A stretch of DNA of 64,000 bases from JANOBD01 sp031411495 (GTDB lineage: Bacteria; Planctomycetota; Phycisphaerae; Tepidisphaerales; Tepidisphaeraceae), in NCBI GenBank assembly GCA_031411495.1, contig JANOBD010000180.1, forward strand, positions 67,072 to 131,071, read 5' to 3'. Within the stretch, counting starts at the first letter, position 1. Every line of letters begins with the position of its first letter. The notes under the pieces were generated by a model. It was not told where the DNA came from. It ran no database searches and saw nothing but the letters and a program-made list of their open reading frames with translations. The position numbers and the translations under genes are program-made. This document shows positions 43,250 to 51,243 of the stretch, piece by piece.

Positions 43250-44539
43250 ATGAGTTCGACCGCGAATCGACCGGCGCCGACGAGGCTATCGGAACAAAAG
43301 CCGGCCGTGAACCGGTATCTTTGCCGGCATTGCCAAGCTCCGCTCTCGACTACGTTCGTGGATCTGGGCACCAGTCCGCTCTGCCAGCGACACGTCACGC
43401 CGCAGCACTTTGACCGCGCCGAATCCATCTACCCGCTACACGTCTACGTCTGTGAACAGTGCTGGCTCGTCCAGCTCCCCGCATACGTGCCGGCCGATGA
43501 GATCTTCGACGATCAGTACGCCTACTTCTCCAGCTACAGCGACAGTTGGCTCGCCCACTGCAGAAAGTACGTCGAGAACTCGATCGACTGTCTCGGCTTA
43601 AACGCGGAAAGCAAGGTCGTCGAACTCGCGAGCAACGACGGCTACCTGCTGCAGTTCTTCGTGCAGCGCGGCATCCCCGTGCTGGGCATCGAGCCGACCG
43701 CCAACACCGCCGCCGAAGCCGAGAAGAAAGGCGTGAAGTCGCTGGTGAAGTTCTTCGGGCGTGCGACCGCGCAAGAAGTTGCATCGAGTTGGGGTCAGCC
43801 CGATCTGCTGCTTGGAAACAATGTTCTCGCACACGTGCCGGACATCAACGACTTTGTCGGCGGGATGAAGATCCTGCTGAAACCGGGTGGGACCATCACG
43901 ATCGAGTTCCCACACCTGCTCACGCTGATGCGGCACAACCAGTTCGATACGATCTACCACGAACACTACAGCTACCTCTCGTTCGGCGCGGTGCAGCGCA
44001 TCTTCAAGCATCATGGCCTGACGCTGTTCGACGTCCAGGAGCTCCCGACCCACGGCGGCAGCCTGCGGGTATACGGCAAGCACGACGACGATCCGCGGCC
44101 GATCGCGGAAAACGTCGCGAAGATGGGCGCGAAGGAAGCCGACTTCGGCCTGTTCGACGTCGCCACCTACGCCGCCTTCGCGGAGCGCGTGAAGGAGACG
44201 AAGCGAAAGTTGCTCGAGTTCCTGATCGAAGCCAAGCGGGCGGGAAAGCGCGTCGTCGGCTACGGCGCGCCCGGCAAGGGGAACACGATGCTCAACTACT
44301 GCGGCATCCGCGCCGATTTCCTGGACTACACCGTCGACCGCAATCCGCACAAGCAAGACAATTTCCTCCCGGGCTCGCGCATTCCGATCCTGCACCCGGA
44401 CCGCATCTTTCAGGATCGTCCTGACTATGTGTTGATCCTGCCCTGGAATTTGAAAGACGAGATCAGCAAGCAGATGGCCGGAATCCGCGCGTGGGGCGGG
44501 AAGTTCGTCGTGCCGATTCCGTCGGTAGAGGTTTTTTGA
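43250..44539 (+). CDS. SAM-dependent sugar C-methyltransferase (TylC3-like)
   Basis: 429 residues in three parts: an N-terminal zinc-binding domain (YLCRHCQAPL near 26 and YVCEQCWLVQLP near 68), a SAM-binding core (KVVELASNDGYLLQFFVQRG near 124; LLGNNVLAHVPDINDFVGGM near 185; DTIYHEHYSYLSFGAVQRIF) and a C-terminal domain (RVVGYGAPGKGNTMLNYCGI near 335). This is the architecture of NDP-4-keto-sugar 3-C-methyltransferases such as TylC3 and CloU. ATG at 43250 has GGGAAGA 5 nt upstream. Directly before RfbF/RfbG, it probably adds a C-3 methyl group to CDP-4-keto-6-deoxyglucose. Confidence 0.88.
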   Translation: MSSTANRPAPTRLSEQKPAVNRYLCRHCQAPLSTTFVDLGTSPLCQRHVTPQHFDRAESIYPLHVYVCEQCWLVQLPAYVPADEIFDDQYAYFSSYSDSWLAHCRKYVENSIDCLGLNAESKVVELASNDGYLLQFFVQRGIPVLGIEPTANTAAEAEKKGVKSLVKFFGRATAQEVASSWGQPDLLLGNNVLAHVPDINDFVGGMKILLKPGGTITIEFPHLLTLMRHNQFDTIYHEHYSYLSFGAVQRIFKHHGLTLFDVQELPTHGGSLRVYGKHDDDPRPIAENVAKMGAKEADFGLFDVATYAAFAERVKETKRKLLEFLIEAKRAGKRVVGYGAPGKGNTMLNYCGIRADFLDYTVDRNPHKQDNFLPGSRIPILHPDRIFQDRPDYVLILPWNLKDEISKQMAGIRAWGGKFVVPIPSVEVF

Positions 44540-44614
44540 AACACGGAGGCACTGAGGCACGGAGTCAAACTCATATAGATTTGGACTCCTCCGTGTCACC
44601 GTGCCTCCGTGGTG
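44539..44614. repeat. Quasi-palindromic spacer element, CACGGAGG family (copy 1)
   Basis: Left arm AACACGGAGGCACTGAGG followed by CACGGAG. Right arm CTCCTCCGTGTCACCGTG plus CCTCCGTGGTG. It fills the methyltransferase-rfbF spacer. The second copy (53869-54047) is longer and carries another element inside. Confidence 0.7.
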
Positions 44615-44628
44615 AATGAGAGCATGAA

Positions 44629-45429
44629 ATGAAAGTAGTTATCTTTTGTGGCGGGCAAGGGCTTCGCCTTCGAGACTTTTCGGAAGCGGTTCCCAAGCCG
44701 ATGGTGCCGGTCGGGTTCCGCCCGATCATCTGGCACACCATGAAGTACTACGCGCACTTCGGCCACAAAGAGTTCATCCTTGCGCTCGGCTACAAGGCTG
44801 ACGTCATCAAGGACTACTTCCTGAACTACAACGAGGCGATGAGCAACGACTTCGTCCTCACCGGCGGCGGGCGCAACATGAAGCTGCTTTCCAGCGACAT
44901 CGACGACTGGAAAATTTCCTTCGTCGATACCGGCATGGAATCGAACATCGGCATGCGCCTCATGCGTGTGAAAGAACACCTCGGCGACGACGAGTATTTC
45001 ATGTGCAACTATGCCGACTGCCTCACGGACGCGCCTTTGAACGAGATGATCGGCAACTTGAAACAGCAGAAGAAGCTGATGAGCTTCATCGCCGTGAAGC
45101 CGAGCACGAGTTTCCACGTCGTCCGCTACAACGATGATGGAACGCTCAAAGGCGTCACGCTCGCGCAGGAAATGGGCCTGTATATCAACGGCGGCTACTG
45201 GGTCATGCACCGCGACGCGTTCAAGTACATGAACTACGGCGAGGAGATCGTCGACCAGCCCATGCAGCGGCTGCTTGCCGAGAACAAGCTGATCGCGCAT
45301 CGCTACGACGGCTTCTGGGCGTGCATGGACACGTTCAAGGAAAAGATGATGCTCGACGACATGGTCGGCAGAGGCAAGGCGCCGTGGCAAGTGTGGAAAC
45401 CGGCGAATGGGAATACAAAGACGGCGTAG
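44629..45429 (+). CDS. rfbF: Glucose-1-phosphate cytidylyltransferase
   Basis: Forms CDP-glucose from CTP and glucose-1-phosphate. 266 residues. The nucleotide-binding signature VVIFCGGQGLRLRDFSEAVP opens the protein, then KPMVPVGFRPIIWHTMKYY. RfbF-specific phrases are FVLTGGGRNMKLLSSD near 83, FVDTGMESNIGMRL near 102, FMCNYADCLTDAPLNEMI near 124 and HRYDGFWACMDTFKEK near 225. It is followed by RfbG after the PIG-L gene, which supports CDP- rather than dTDP-sugar synthesis. Confidence 0.95.
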   Translation: MKVVIFCGGQGLRLRDFSEAVPKPMVPVGFRPIIWHTMKYYAHFGHKEFILALGYKADVIKDYFLNYNEAMSNDFVLTGGGRNMKLLSSDIDDWKISFVDTGMESNIGMRLMRVKEHLGDDEYFMCNYADCLTDAPLNEMIGNLKQQKKLMSFIAVKPSTSFHVVRYNDDGTLKGVTLAQEMGLYINGGYWVMHRDAFKYMNYGEEIVDQPMQRLLAENKLIAHRYDGFWACMDTFKEKMMLDDMVGRGKAPWQVWKPANGNTKTA

Positions 45430-45502
45430 CCAAACTTCGCCTGGGCTCTCTGTTCCCCCCGCACGGAACTCAGGGAGAGCGCCAGTGTGAGAGTCTTCGA
45501 TC

Positions 45503-46144
45503 ATGATCGGTTTCACCTCCTTCAAAAACATCCGCAGACTTCTCTGCCTCGGCGCGCATTCCGACGACATCGAGATCGGCGCCGGAGCGACGGTGTTGCG
45601 AATCCTGCGTGAAAACCCGAATGTCGAAGTCACGTGGGTCGTGTTTTCCGGAAGCGCACAACGCCACGAGGAAGCCAGAAACAGCGCCGAGCTGTTTCTC
45701 AAGCACGCCGCGGCAAAGTCGCTGATCCTCCACGCCTTTAAAGACGCGTGGTTCCCCACACACTACAGCGAGATCAAGCAGGCATTTGAATCGCTCAAGG
45801 TGCTGGATCCAGATCTCATCCTCACCCACACGAAGGAAGACAAACATCAGGATCATCGCGTCATCAACGAGTTGACCTGGAACGCCTTCCGCTCGCACCA
45901 GATCTGGGAGTACGAGATCCCGAAATGGGACGGCGACCTCGCGACGCCAAACCTGTACGTGCCGGTCGAGTCGTCGGATGTCGATTCGAAGATCGCCGCG
46001 CTCATGAGCGCGTTCGGTACCCAGCGGGCCAAGCACTGGTTCGATGAGGAAACGTTTCGCGGCCTGATGCGCATCCGCGGGCTGGAATCCAACACCCGCT
46101 ATGCCGAGGGTTTCTACGCCAGAAAGTACGTGGTGGGATCGTGA
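45503..46144 (+). CDS. PIG-L family deacetylase inside the nucleotide-sugar cluster
   Basis: 213 residues. The zinc motif is LLCLGAHSDDIEIG near 13, where the usual HPDD reads HSDD. The second ligand is in THTKEDKHQDHRVINE near 110. It probably deacetylates an amino sugar or sugar-lipid intermediate of the polysaccharide built by this cluster. The stop overlaps the RfbG start (GTGA). Only distantly similar to the PIG-L protein at 25,889, so a different substrate is likely. Confidence 0.88.
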   Translation: MIGFTSFKNIRRLLCLGAHSDDIEIGAGATVLRILRENPNVEVTWVVFSGSAQRHEEARNSAELFLKHAAAKSLILHAFKDAWFPTHYSEIKQAFESLKVLDPDLILTHTKEDKHQDHRVINELTWNAFRSHQIWEYEIPKWDGDLATPNLYVPVESSDVDSKIAALMSAFGTQRAKHWFDEETFRGLMRIRGLESNTRYAEGFYARKYVVGS

Positions 46145-47241
46145 GCGCGAAGCAGTTACAAAACGCATTCGGGAATGTGTTTGAGGGCAAGCGGGTGCTT
46201 GTGACCGGCCACACCGGCTTCAAAGGGCCTTGGCTGCTTGCGATCCTCGACCTTCTGGGTGCGACCACGCTGGGCTACGCGCTCGCGCCGGAGACGAACC
46301 CGTCGATGTTCAAGCTCATCGGCGGCGAGAAGCTCTGCGAAAGCGTCGTCGCCGATCTGCGCGACCTCGAAGCGGTGTCTCACACGGTCAAACGGTTCCG
46401 GCCGGACTGCGTCATCCACATGGGTGCGCAGTCGCTGGTCCGCCGGAGCTATCGCGATCCGGTCGACACGTTCGAGAGCAACATCACCGGCACAATGAAC
46501 GTGCTGGAGGCGATTCGCGAATACGATTCGGCGTGTGCCGTGGTAATCGTGACGACCGACAAGGTCTATGCCGAGAGTGGGCACGGCAGACCCTACGTGG
46601 AAGACGACAAACTCGGCGGCCACGACCCCTACAGCACGAGCAAGGCGGCGTGCGAGCTCGTCACCGAGTCGTATCGGCTCAGCTACTTTCATCCTTGCAA
46701 ACACGCGTCGCACGGCAAGGCGATCGCGACCGCGCGGGCCGGCAATGTCATCGGCGGCGGCGACTGGTGCGAAGATCGACTCATCCCCGACGTCGTCCGC
46801 GCGATGAGCGCCGGCGAAAGCGTCCGCATCCGCAACCCGCGCTCGACGCGCCCGTGGCAACACGTGCTCGAACCGCTGAGTGGATACCTCACGCTGGCCG
46901 CCAGGCTGCTGACCGATCCGACGAGGTTCGCCAGCGCCTTCAATTTTGGCCCGGATGAGCATGACGTGCTCGAAGTGGAGAAGGTCGTCCAGCTCGCCCT
47001 GAAGTCCTGGGGCAGCGGCAGGTATCACATCGATGTCGATCCGGAGGCGCCCCATGAAGCGGCGCTCCTGCGCATCAGCAGCGACCGGGCCAAGGAGATG
47101 CTCGGCTGGCATCCGAAGTGGAACGCCGTCACTGCGATTCAGAAGACGGTAGACTGGTATGGCCATGCGACGAGCGATCCGCTCGGATATACTCGCCGAC
47201 AGATCGAAGCGTATTTTATGGCACCGGCGTCTCGCCCGTGA
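46141..47241 (+). CDS. rfbG: CDP-glucose 4,6-dehydratase
   Basis: Converts CDP-glucose to CDP-4-dehydro-6-deoxyglucose. 366-residue extended SDR: VLVTGHTGFKGPWLLAILDL near 20, DCVIHMGAQSLVRRSYRDP near 91, the active-site YSTSKAACELVTESYR near 162 (YxxxK) and ARAGNVIGGGDWCEDRLIPD near 198. GTG start overlaps the PIG-L stop. The last seven codons coincide with an imperfect hairpin (CACCGGCG-TCT-CGCCCGTG, 47222-47240), so the C-terminus (MAPASRP) may come from an inserted repeat fragment. Confidence 0.95.
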   Translation: MSAKQLQNAFGNVFEGKRVLVTGHTGFKGPWLLAILDLLGATTLGYALAPETNPSMFKLIGGEKLCESVVADLRDLEAVSHTVKRFRPDCVIHMGAQSLVRRSYRDPVDTFESNITGTMNVLEAIREYDSACAVVIVTTDKVYAESGHGRPYVEDDKLGGHDPYSTSKAACELVTESYRLSYFHPCKHASHGKAIATARAGNVIGGGDWCEDRLIPDVVRAMSAGESVRIRNPRSTRPWQHVLEPLSGYLTLAARLLTDPTRFASAFNFGPDEHDVLEVEKVVQLALKSWGSGRYHIDVDPEAPHEAALLRISSDRAKEMLGWHPKWNAVTAIQKTVDWYGHATSDPLGYTRRQIEAYFMAPASRP

Positions 47242-47278
47242 TTGCAGGGCCTGAAGCCCATGCCCCCGAGGACACGCC

Positions 47279-47809
47279 ATGACCATCACTCCTTCCAGAA
47301 TCTGCGGCGCCTACGTCATCGAACCCAGTCGATTCGCGGACTTCCGCGGCGACTTCTACCGGTCGTTCGATGTCGATGTCTTTGCGAAGCAGGGATTGGT
47401 GACCAGCTGGTCCTACGTTGCCACGGCCGGCAATACGAAGGCCGGCACGCTGCGCGGTATGCACTACCAGGCGGACCCGCATGGCGAAACCAAGCTCGTC
47501 CGCTGCACGCGCGGAAAGGTGTTCGACGTCGCGATCGATCTGCGTCCCGAGAGCCCCACCTATCTCAAGTGGGACGGCCACGAATTGAGTCACGCCAACC
47601 AGCGACAGTTCTACATTCCTATCGGCTGCGCGCACGGTTACATCACGCTGGAAGACGACTGTGATATCGCCTACTGCATCTCCGGCTTGTGGGACCCGTC
47701 CTCCGGCAGGGGTGTGCGGTGGAACGATCCGACGTTTGGCATCGCCTGGCCCGGCGAGGTGAAGGCGATCATCGAGCGCGACGCGAGCTATCCGGATTAC
47801 GTGAAGTAA
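47279..47809 (+). CDS. rfbC: NDP-4-dehydro-6-deoxyhexose 3,5-epimerase (RfbC-like)
   Basis: 176-residue cupin epimerase. GTLRGMHYQADPHGETKLVR near 60, FDVAIDLRPESPTYLKW near 82, the QFYIPIGCAHGYITLEDDCD motif near 113 and RGVRWNDPTFGIAWPGE near 142 identify it. It inverts C3 and/or C5 of the keto-sugar made by RfbG; after C-3 methylation only C5 inversion may be relevant. Its TAA stop shares the A with the next ATG (TAATG). Confidence 0.93.
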   Translation: MTITPSRICGAYVIEPSRFADFRGDFYRSFDVDVFAKQGLVTSWSYVATAGNTKAGTLRGMHYQADPHGETKLVRCTRGKVFDVAIDLRPESPTYLKWDGHELSHANQRQFYIPIGCAHGYITLEDDCDIAYCISGLWDPSSGRGVRWNDPTFGIAWPGEVKAIIERDASYPDYVK

Positions 47810-49125
47810 TGCTCGACCTCATCCGAGAACTCTTTCCGATCTGCCGGTCCATTACGGGCGACGGCATCCGTCAGACGCTGCGGAGGATCTCGCGCGAGAT
47901 CGGTGCAGATCTCCACGACGTGCCGACGGGGTCGCCGGTCTTTGACTGGACGGTGCCGCAGGAGTGGACGCTTCGACGCGCCACACTCTGCCAAGCGGCA
48001 AACGGCAGGGTGATTGCGGACACCCACGTATGCAATCTTCACGTGCTGAATTACTCGCTTCCGTTTCGAAGGCGAGTATCGCTTGAGGAGTTGAAAAACC
48101 ACCTGCACACGATGCCCGACAAGCCGAAGTGGATTCCGTATCGAACCAGCTACTACAAACCGACATGGGGCATCTGCCTCGCGGACGAGGTCGCGAAGTC
48201 GCTGCCCGATGTCGAGTACGACGTGGCCGTCGACACCGAGATCAAGGACGGCTCGCTCACCTACGGCGAACTGTTCATCCCGGGCAAGTCGGACCGTGAA
48301 GTGCTCTTCAGCACGCACTGCTGCCATCCATCCCTCGCGAACGACAACCTCTCGGGCATTGCCGTCGCGTGCGAACTGGCGAAGTGGCTCAGGGAGCGTG
48401 ACAACGCGCTCGGCTATCGCTTCATCTTCATCCCCGGCACGATCGGCTCCATCACGTGGCTCGCGCGAAATGTCGAGGCGTCGACGCGCATCGTCGCCGG
48501 GCTCGTCTTGAGTTGCCTTGGCGACCCAGGTGCGTTCACCTACAAGCGATCGCGTCGACAAACAACATTGATCGATCGGGCGGTCGAGGCGTGCCTCGGA
48601 TCGAGCGGCAGGATCCGTGACTTCATTCCCTACGGCTACGACGAACGCCAGTTCTGCTCGCCGGGTTTTAATCTGCCGGTCGGATGCCTCATGCGGACGC
48701 CGAATGGCGAGTACGCGGAATACCATACATCGGCGGATGATTGTTCGTTCGTGCGAGAGAATGCGCTTCGCGAGTCGGCGGAGATGATTCAGAAAATCGT
48801 TGGCGAAGTCGAGCGACTACACGCGCGCCTCGACTCTCGCCCCGGCCAGAAAGCGCGAGAGGGAACGGCAATCGGCCCGGGGACGTGCTATCGCAATTTG
48901 AACCCGTTCTGCGAGCCCCAACTCGGCCGACGCGGCCTGTATGCGCTAACGGGCGGCCATGCGAGCGTGGCCGACCTGCAAATGGCGCTGCTCTGGGTGC
49001 TAAATTACTCCGATGGCCGACACGATATCGACTGGATCTCGCAGCGATCAACGATCGATCCGAAGATCGTCCAGCACGCGGCAGACCTGCTCGAGAGGGC
49101 GAACCTCCTGGCAAAAGAATCGTAG
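47809..49125 (+). CDS. DUF4910 aminopeptidase-like protein with a missing active-site Glu
   Basis: 438 residues, known from surface-polysaccharide clusters. An N-terminal RELFPICRSITGDGIRQTL and DVPTGSPVFDWTVPQEW identify the family. The M28-type metal region reads FSTHCCHPSLANDNLSG near 170, with His and Asp ligands kept. The next motif normally reads PETIGS in this family as I recall it; here it reads PGTIGS, so an expected glutamate is Gly. The C-terminus (LYALTGGHASVADLQMALLW) forms a winged-helix-like domain. The role in polysaccharide synthesis is unknown and the protein may be non-catalytic. ATG overlaps the rfbC stop. Confidence 0.8.
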   Translation: MLDLIRELFPICRSITGDGIRQTLRRISREIGADLHDVPTGSPVFDWTVPQEWTLRRATLCQAANGRVIADTHVCNLHVLNYSLPFRRRVSLEELKNHLHTMPDKPKWIPYRTSYYKPTWGICLADEVAKSLPDVEYDVAVDTEIKDGSLTYGELFIPGKSDREVLFSTHCCHPSLANDNLSGIAVACELAKWLRERDNALGYRFIFIPGTIGSITWLARNVEASTRIVAGLVLSCLGDPGAFTYKRSRRQTTLIDRAVEACLGSSGRIRDFIPYGYDERQFCSPGFNLPVGCLMRTPNGEYAEYHTSADDCSFVRENALRESAEMIQKIVGEVERLHARLDSRPGQKAREGTAIGPGTCYRNLNPFCEPQLGRRGLYALTGGHASVADLQMALLWVLNYSDGRHDIDWISQRSTIDPKIVQHAADLLERANLLAKES

Positions 49126-49199
49126 GGCCGACGCCGGGCTCGATCACGACGGTCCAGCGACGCTCTCGGTCGATGCAAACGCCGCGATAGGGTTGTTCG

Positions 49200-50627
49200 T
49201 CATCGCTTGAAGAAACTTTTCCCAGCCCGGGCGAACTTGCTCAGCCGATTGTTCACGTACAGCCCTTCGAGAATGAACTCGCCGACGCTGGCGAGATCGC
49301 CGTTGTCGGCGGGGTTCATGTTCAGCTCTTTCGCGAAGTTGGCCGAGAGCTTGGGAAGCGGCTTGAGCACCTGCATGTTCGCAACGAACTCATCCGCCGG
49401 GATTTCGTCGCCGCCGGGGAACGTAACATTCTTTCCGAAATTCTCCGTGACGGATTCGAACTCGGTGAATTCCCCGAGCTGGTTGAAGACGTTCTTCACG
49501 GCCTCGCCGATGAGGGACTGAACGAGTTTATCTTCGCTCGATTCGTCGTCGCCGAGCGTCATCTCAATCTTCCCGCGACAACTGGCGATCAGGTGCTGCA
49601 GGTCGCAGACGCGGGCGACGACGCGCTTCTCGCCGGTGATGATACCGCGGCGCTCGGCGTTGCTGTAGACCGTTTCCGCGTTCGCAATGCTCGTGCGGAC
49701 GCTCACGCCGCTGGACTGCGACACGTGCGGGCTCTTGCGCGCAAGCCGGACAACTTCCTCGGTGATCTGCTGAAGGAATGGCGGCACGACGACTTCGACG
49801 CCGCTGCCGTCGGCTTTGCGATCGACGTACGCGTTCTTCTGCACGATGTTCAGGCTCTCTTCGATGGTCTCCGGATAGTGCGTGCGGACGACGGTGCCGA
49901 TGCGGTCTTTCAGCGGCGTCACGATGCGCCCGCGGTTGGTGTAGTCCTCGGGGTTCGCGCTGAAGACCAGGCACACGTCCAGATCCAGCCGAATCGGGAA
50001 GCCGCGGATCTGCACATCTCGTTCTTCCAGCACGTTGAATAGTCCAACTTGAATGCGCGGTGAGAGGTCCGGCAACTCGTTAATCGCGAAGATCCCGCGG
50101 TTGCTGCGCGGGATCAACCCGAAATGCATCGTCGACTCATCGTTCAGGTATCGGCCTTCGGCGTGCTTCACGAGATCAACCTCGCCGATCAGGTCGGCAA
50201 TCGTCACGTCCGGCGTGGCGAGTTTTTCCTGGTAGCGCGTGTCGCGATAAACCCATTCGATCTTCGCTGCGTCACCTTGCTCCTCGACGAGTTTCCTGCC
50301 CAGTTTGGTGATCGGCTGCATCGGGTCATCGTTGATCTCCGGGCCGTTCAGGACGGGAATCCACTCGTCCAGAAGCGAGGGGAGCATGCGCAGGATGCGT
50401 GTCTTGGCCTGCCCGCGCAAGCCGAGGAAGAGCAGATCGTGTTTCGCGAGGATGCCGTTGATAATCTGCGGCAAGACGGTATCGCGATAGCCGATGATGC
50501 CGGGAAAAATCTCCTCGCCGGCCCGCAGCTTGGCGATGAGGTTCTTGCGCAATTCGTCTTTGACCGAGATGGGCGTATAGCCGGAGCGCTTCAGTTCTCC
50601 GAGCGTCGAAAGGGTTGGATGAGGCAT
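49200..50627 (-). CDS. MoxR / magnesium-chelatase-like AAA+ ATPase
   Basis: 475 residues. ATPase signs are FLGLRGQAKTRILRML near 68 (the GxxGxAKT-type Walker A of MoxR proteins), GIFAINELPDLSPRIQVGLF near 178 (Walker B plus sensor region) and DLDVCLVFSANPEDYTNRGR near 213 (sensor 1 Asn). The C-terminal third is helical with an acidic stretch (DDESSEDKL). Members of this group act as chaperones for metal insertion or activation of partner proteins, often with a von Willebrand-type protein. No such partner is adjacent, so the target is unknown. Confidence 0.85.
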   Translation of the reverse strand: MPHPTLSTLGELKRSGYTPISVKDELRKNLIAKLRAGEEIFPGIIGYRDTVLPQIINGILAKHDLLFLGLRGQAKTRILRMLPSLLDEWIPVLNGPEINDDPMQPITKLGRKLVEEQGDAAKIEWVYRDTRYQEKLATPDVTIADLIGEVDLVKHAEGRYLNDESTMHFGLIPRSNRGIFAINELPDLSPRIQVGLFNVLEERDVQIRGFPIRLDLDVCLVFSANPEDYTNRGRIVTPLKDRIGTVVRTHYPETIEESLNIVQKNAYVDRKADGSGVEVVVPPFLQQITEEVVRLARKSPHVSQSSGVSVRTSIANAETVYSNAERRGIITGEKRVVARVCDLQHLIASCRGKIEMTLGDDESSEDKLVQSLIGEAVKNVFNQLGEFTEFESVTENFGKNVTFPGGDEIPADEFVANMQVLKPLPKLSANFAKELNMNPADNGDLASVGEFILEGLYVNNRLSKFARAGKSFFKR

Positions 50628-50712
50628 TTGCCCAATGATAGGCGCGATCCTCGCCGCAAAGCAGGACCAATTGCGCCTTCAATCCTGTTGAAAAATGGCA
50701 GTGGACCGAAGG

Positions 50713-51114
50713 CTACGGGCAGGCGGCGTCGAGCACGTGTTCTTCAACGTAAATCGGAATCGTGTTCGCCACGCCGAGCGCGATGGCATCGCTCGGCCGG
50801 CTGTCGATGTCGAGCAGCCGATCACCTTGTCGGATGACGACCCGCGCGAAATAGGTCCCTTCCTGCAGGTCAGTGATCTTGATCTGCTCGAGCTTTCCGC
50901 CCATCGCTTCGATGATGTTGGCGAGAAGGTCGTGGGTCATCGGGCGTTCGGTGTTGACGCCGTTGAGCCGGCGCTTGATCGCCTGGGCGAGATCTTTCAC
51001 GATCACCATCGGGAACTGCCGCTGGCCCGAAACCTCGCGGAGCACGATCACCTGCGGTTCCTGGGCTTCGTTGATGATGATCTTGTGCAGTTCCATCAGG
51101 ACGGACATCGTCAT
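50713..51114 (-). CDS. Bifunctional nuclease (BFN/DUF151) domain protein
   Basis: 133 residues consisting only of the BFN domain: VIVLREVSGQRQFPMVIVKD near 22, RPMTHDLLANIIEAMGGKLE near 57 and the conserved RPSDAIALGVANTIPIYVEE near 106. Some plant members show DNase and RNase activity; the bacterial function is uncertain. Divergent from the exporter operon by 129 nt. ATG at 51108 is an alternative start. Confidence 0.9.
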   Translation of the reverse strand: MTMSVLMELHKIIINEAQEPQVIVLREVSGQRQFPMVIVKDLAQAIKRRLNGVNTERPMTHDLLANIIEAMGGKLEQIKITDLQEGTYFARVVIRQGDRLLDIDSRPSDAIALGVANTIPIYVEEHVLDAACP

Positions 51115-51243
51115 CCTCGCATAATCGTCAGGATCGGTACGGTCGCTTCCACAGCATACGCTTCTTACGCCGAATCAGCATGTACGACCGCGGCAAACTG
51201 TCAAGCGGTGGTGATTGGCTGCGTGGAGTCTATCATCTGGCAG

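Noticed and set aside
50695..51243. Extension of the periplasmic adaptor upstream to 50,695
   Set aside because: The extension is antisense to the BFN nuclease gene. The anchor helix directly follows ATG 51244.
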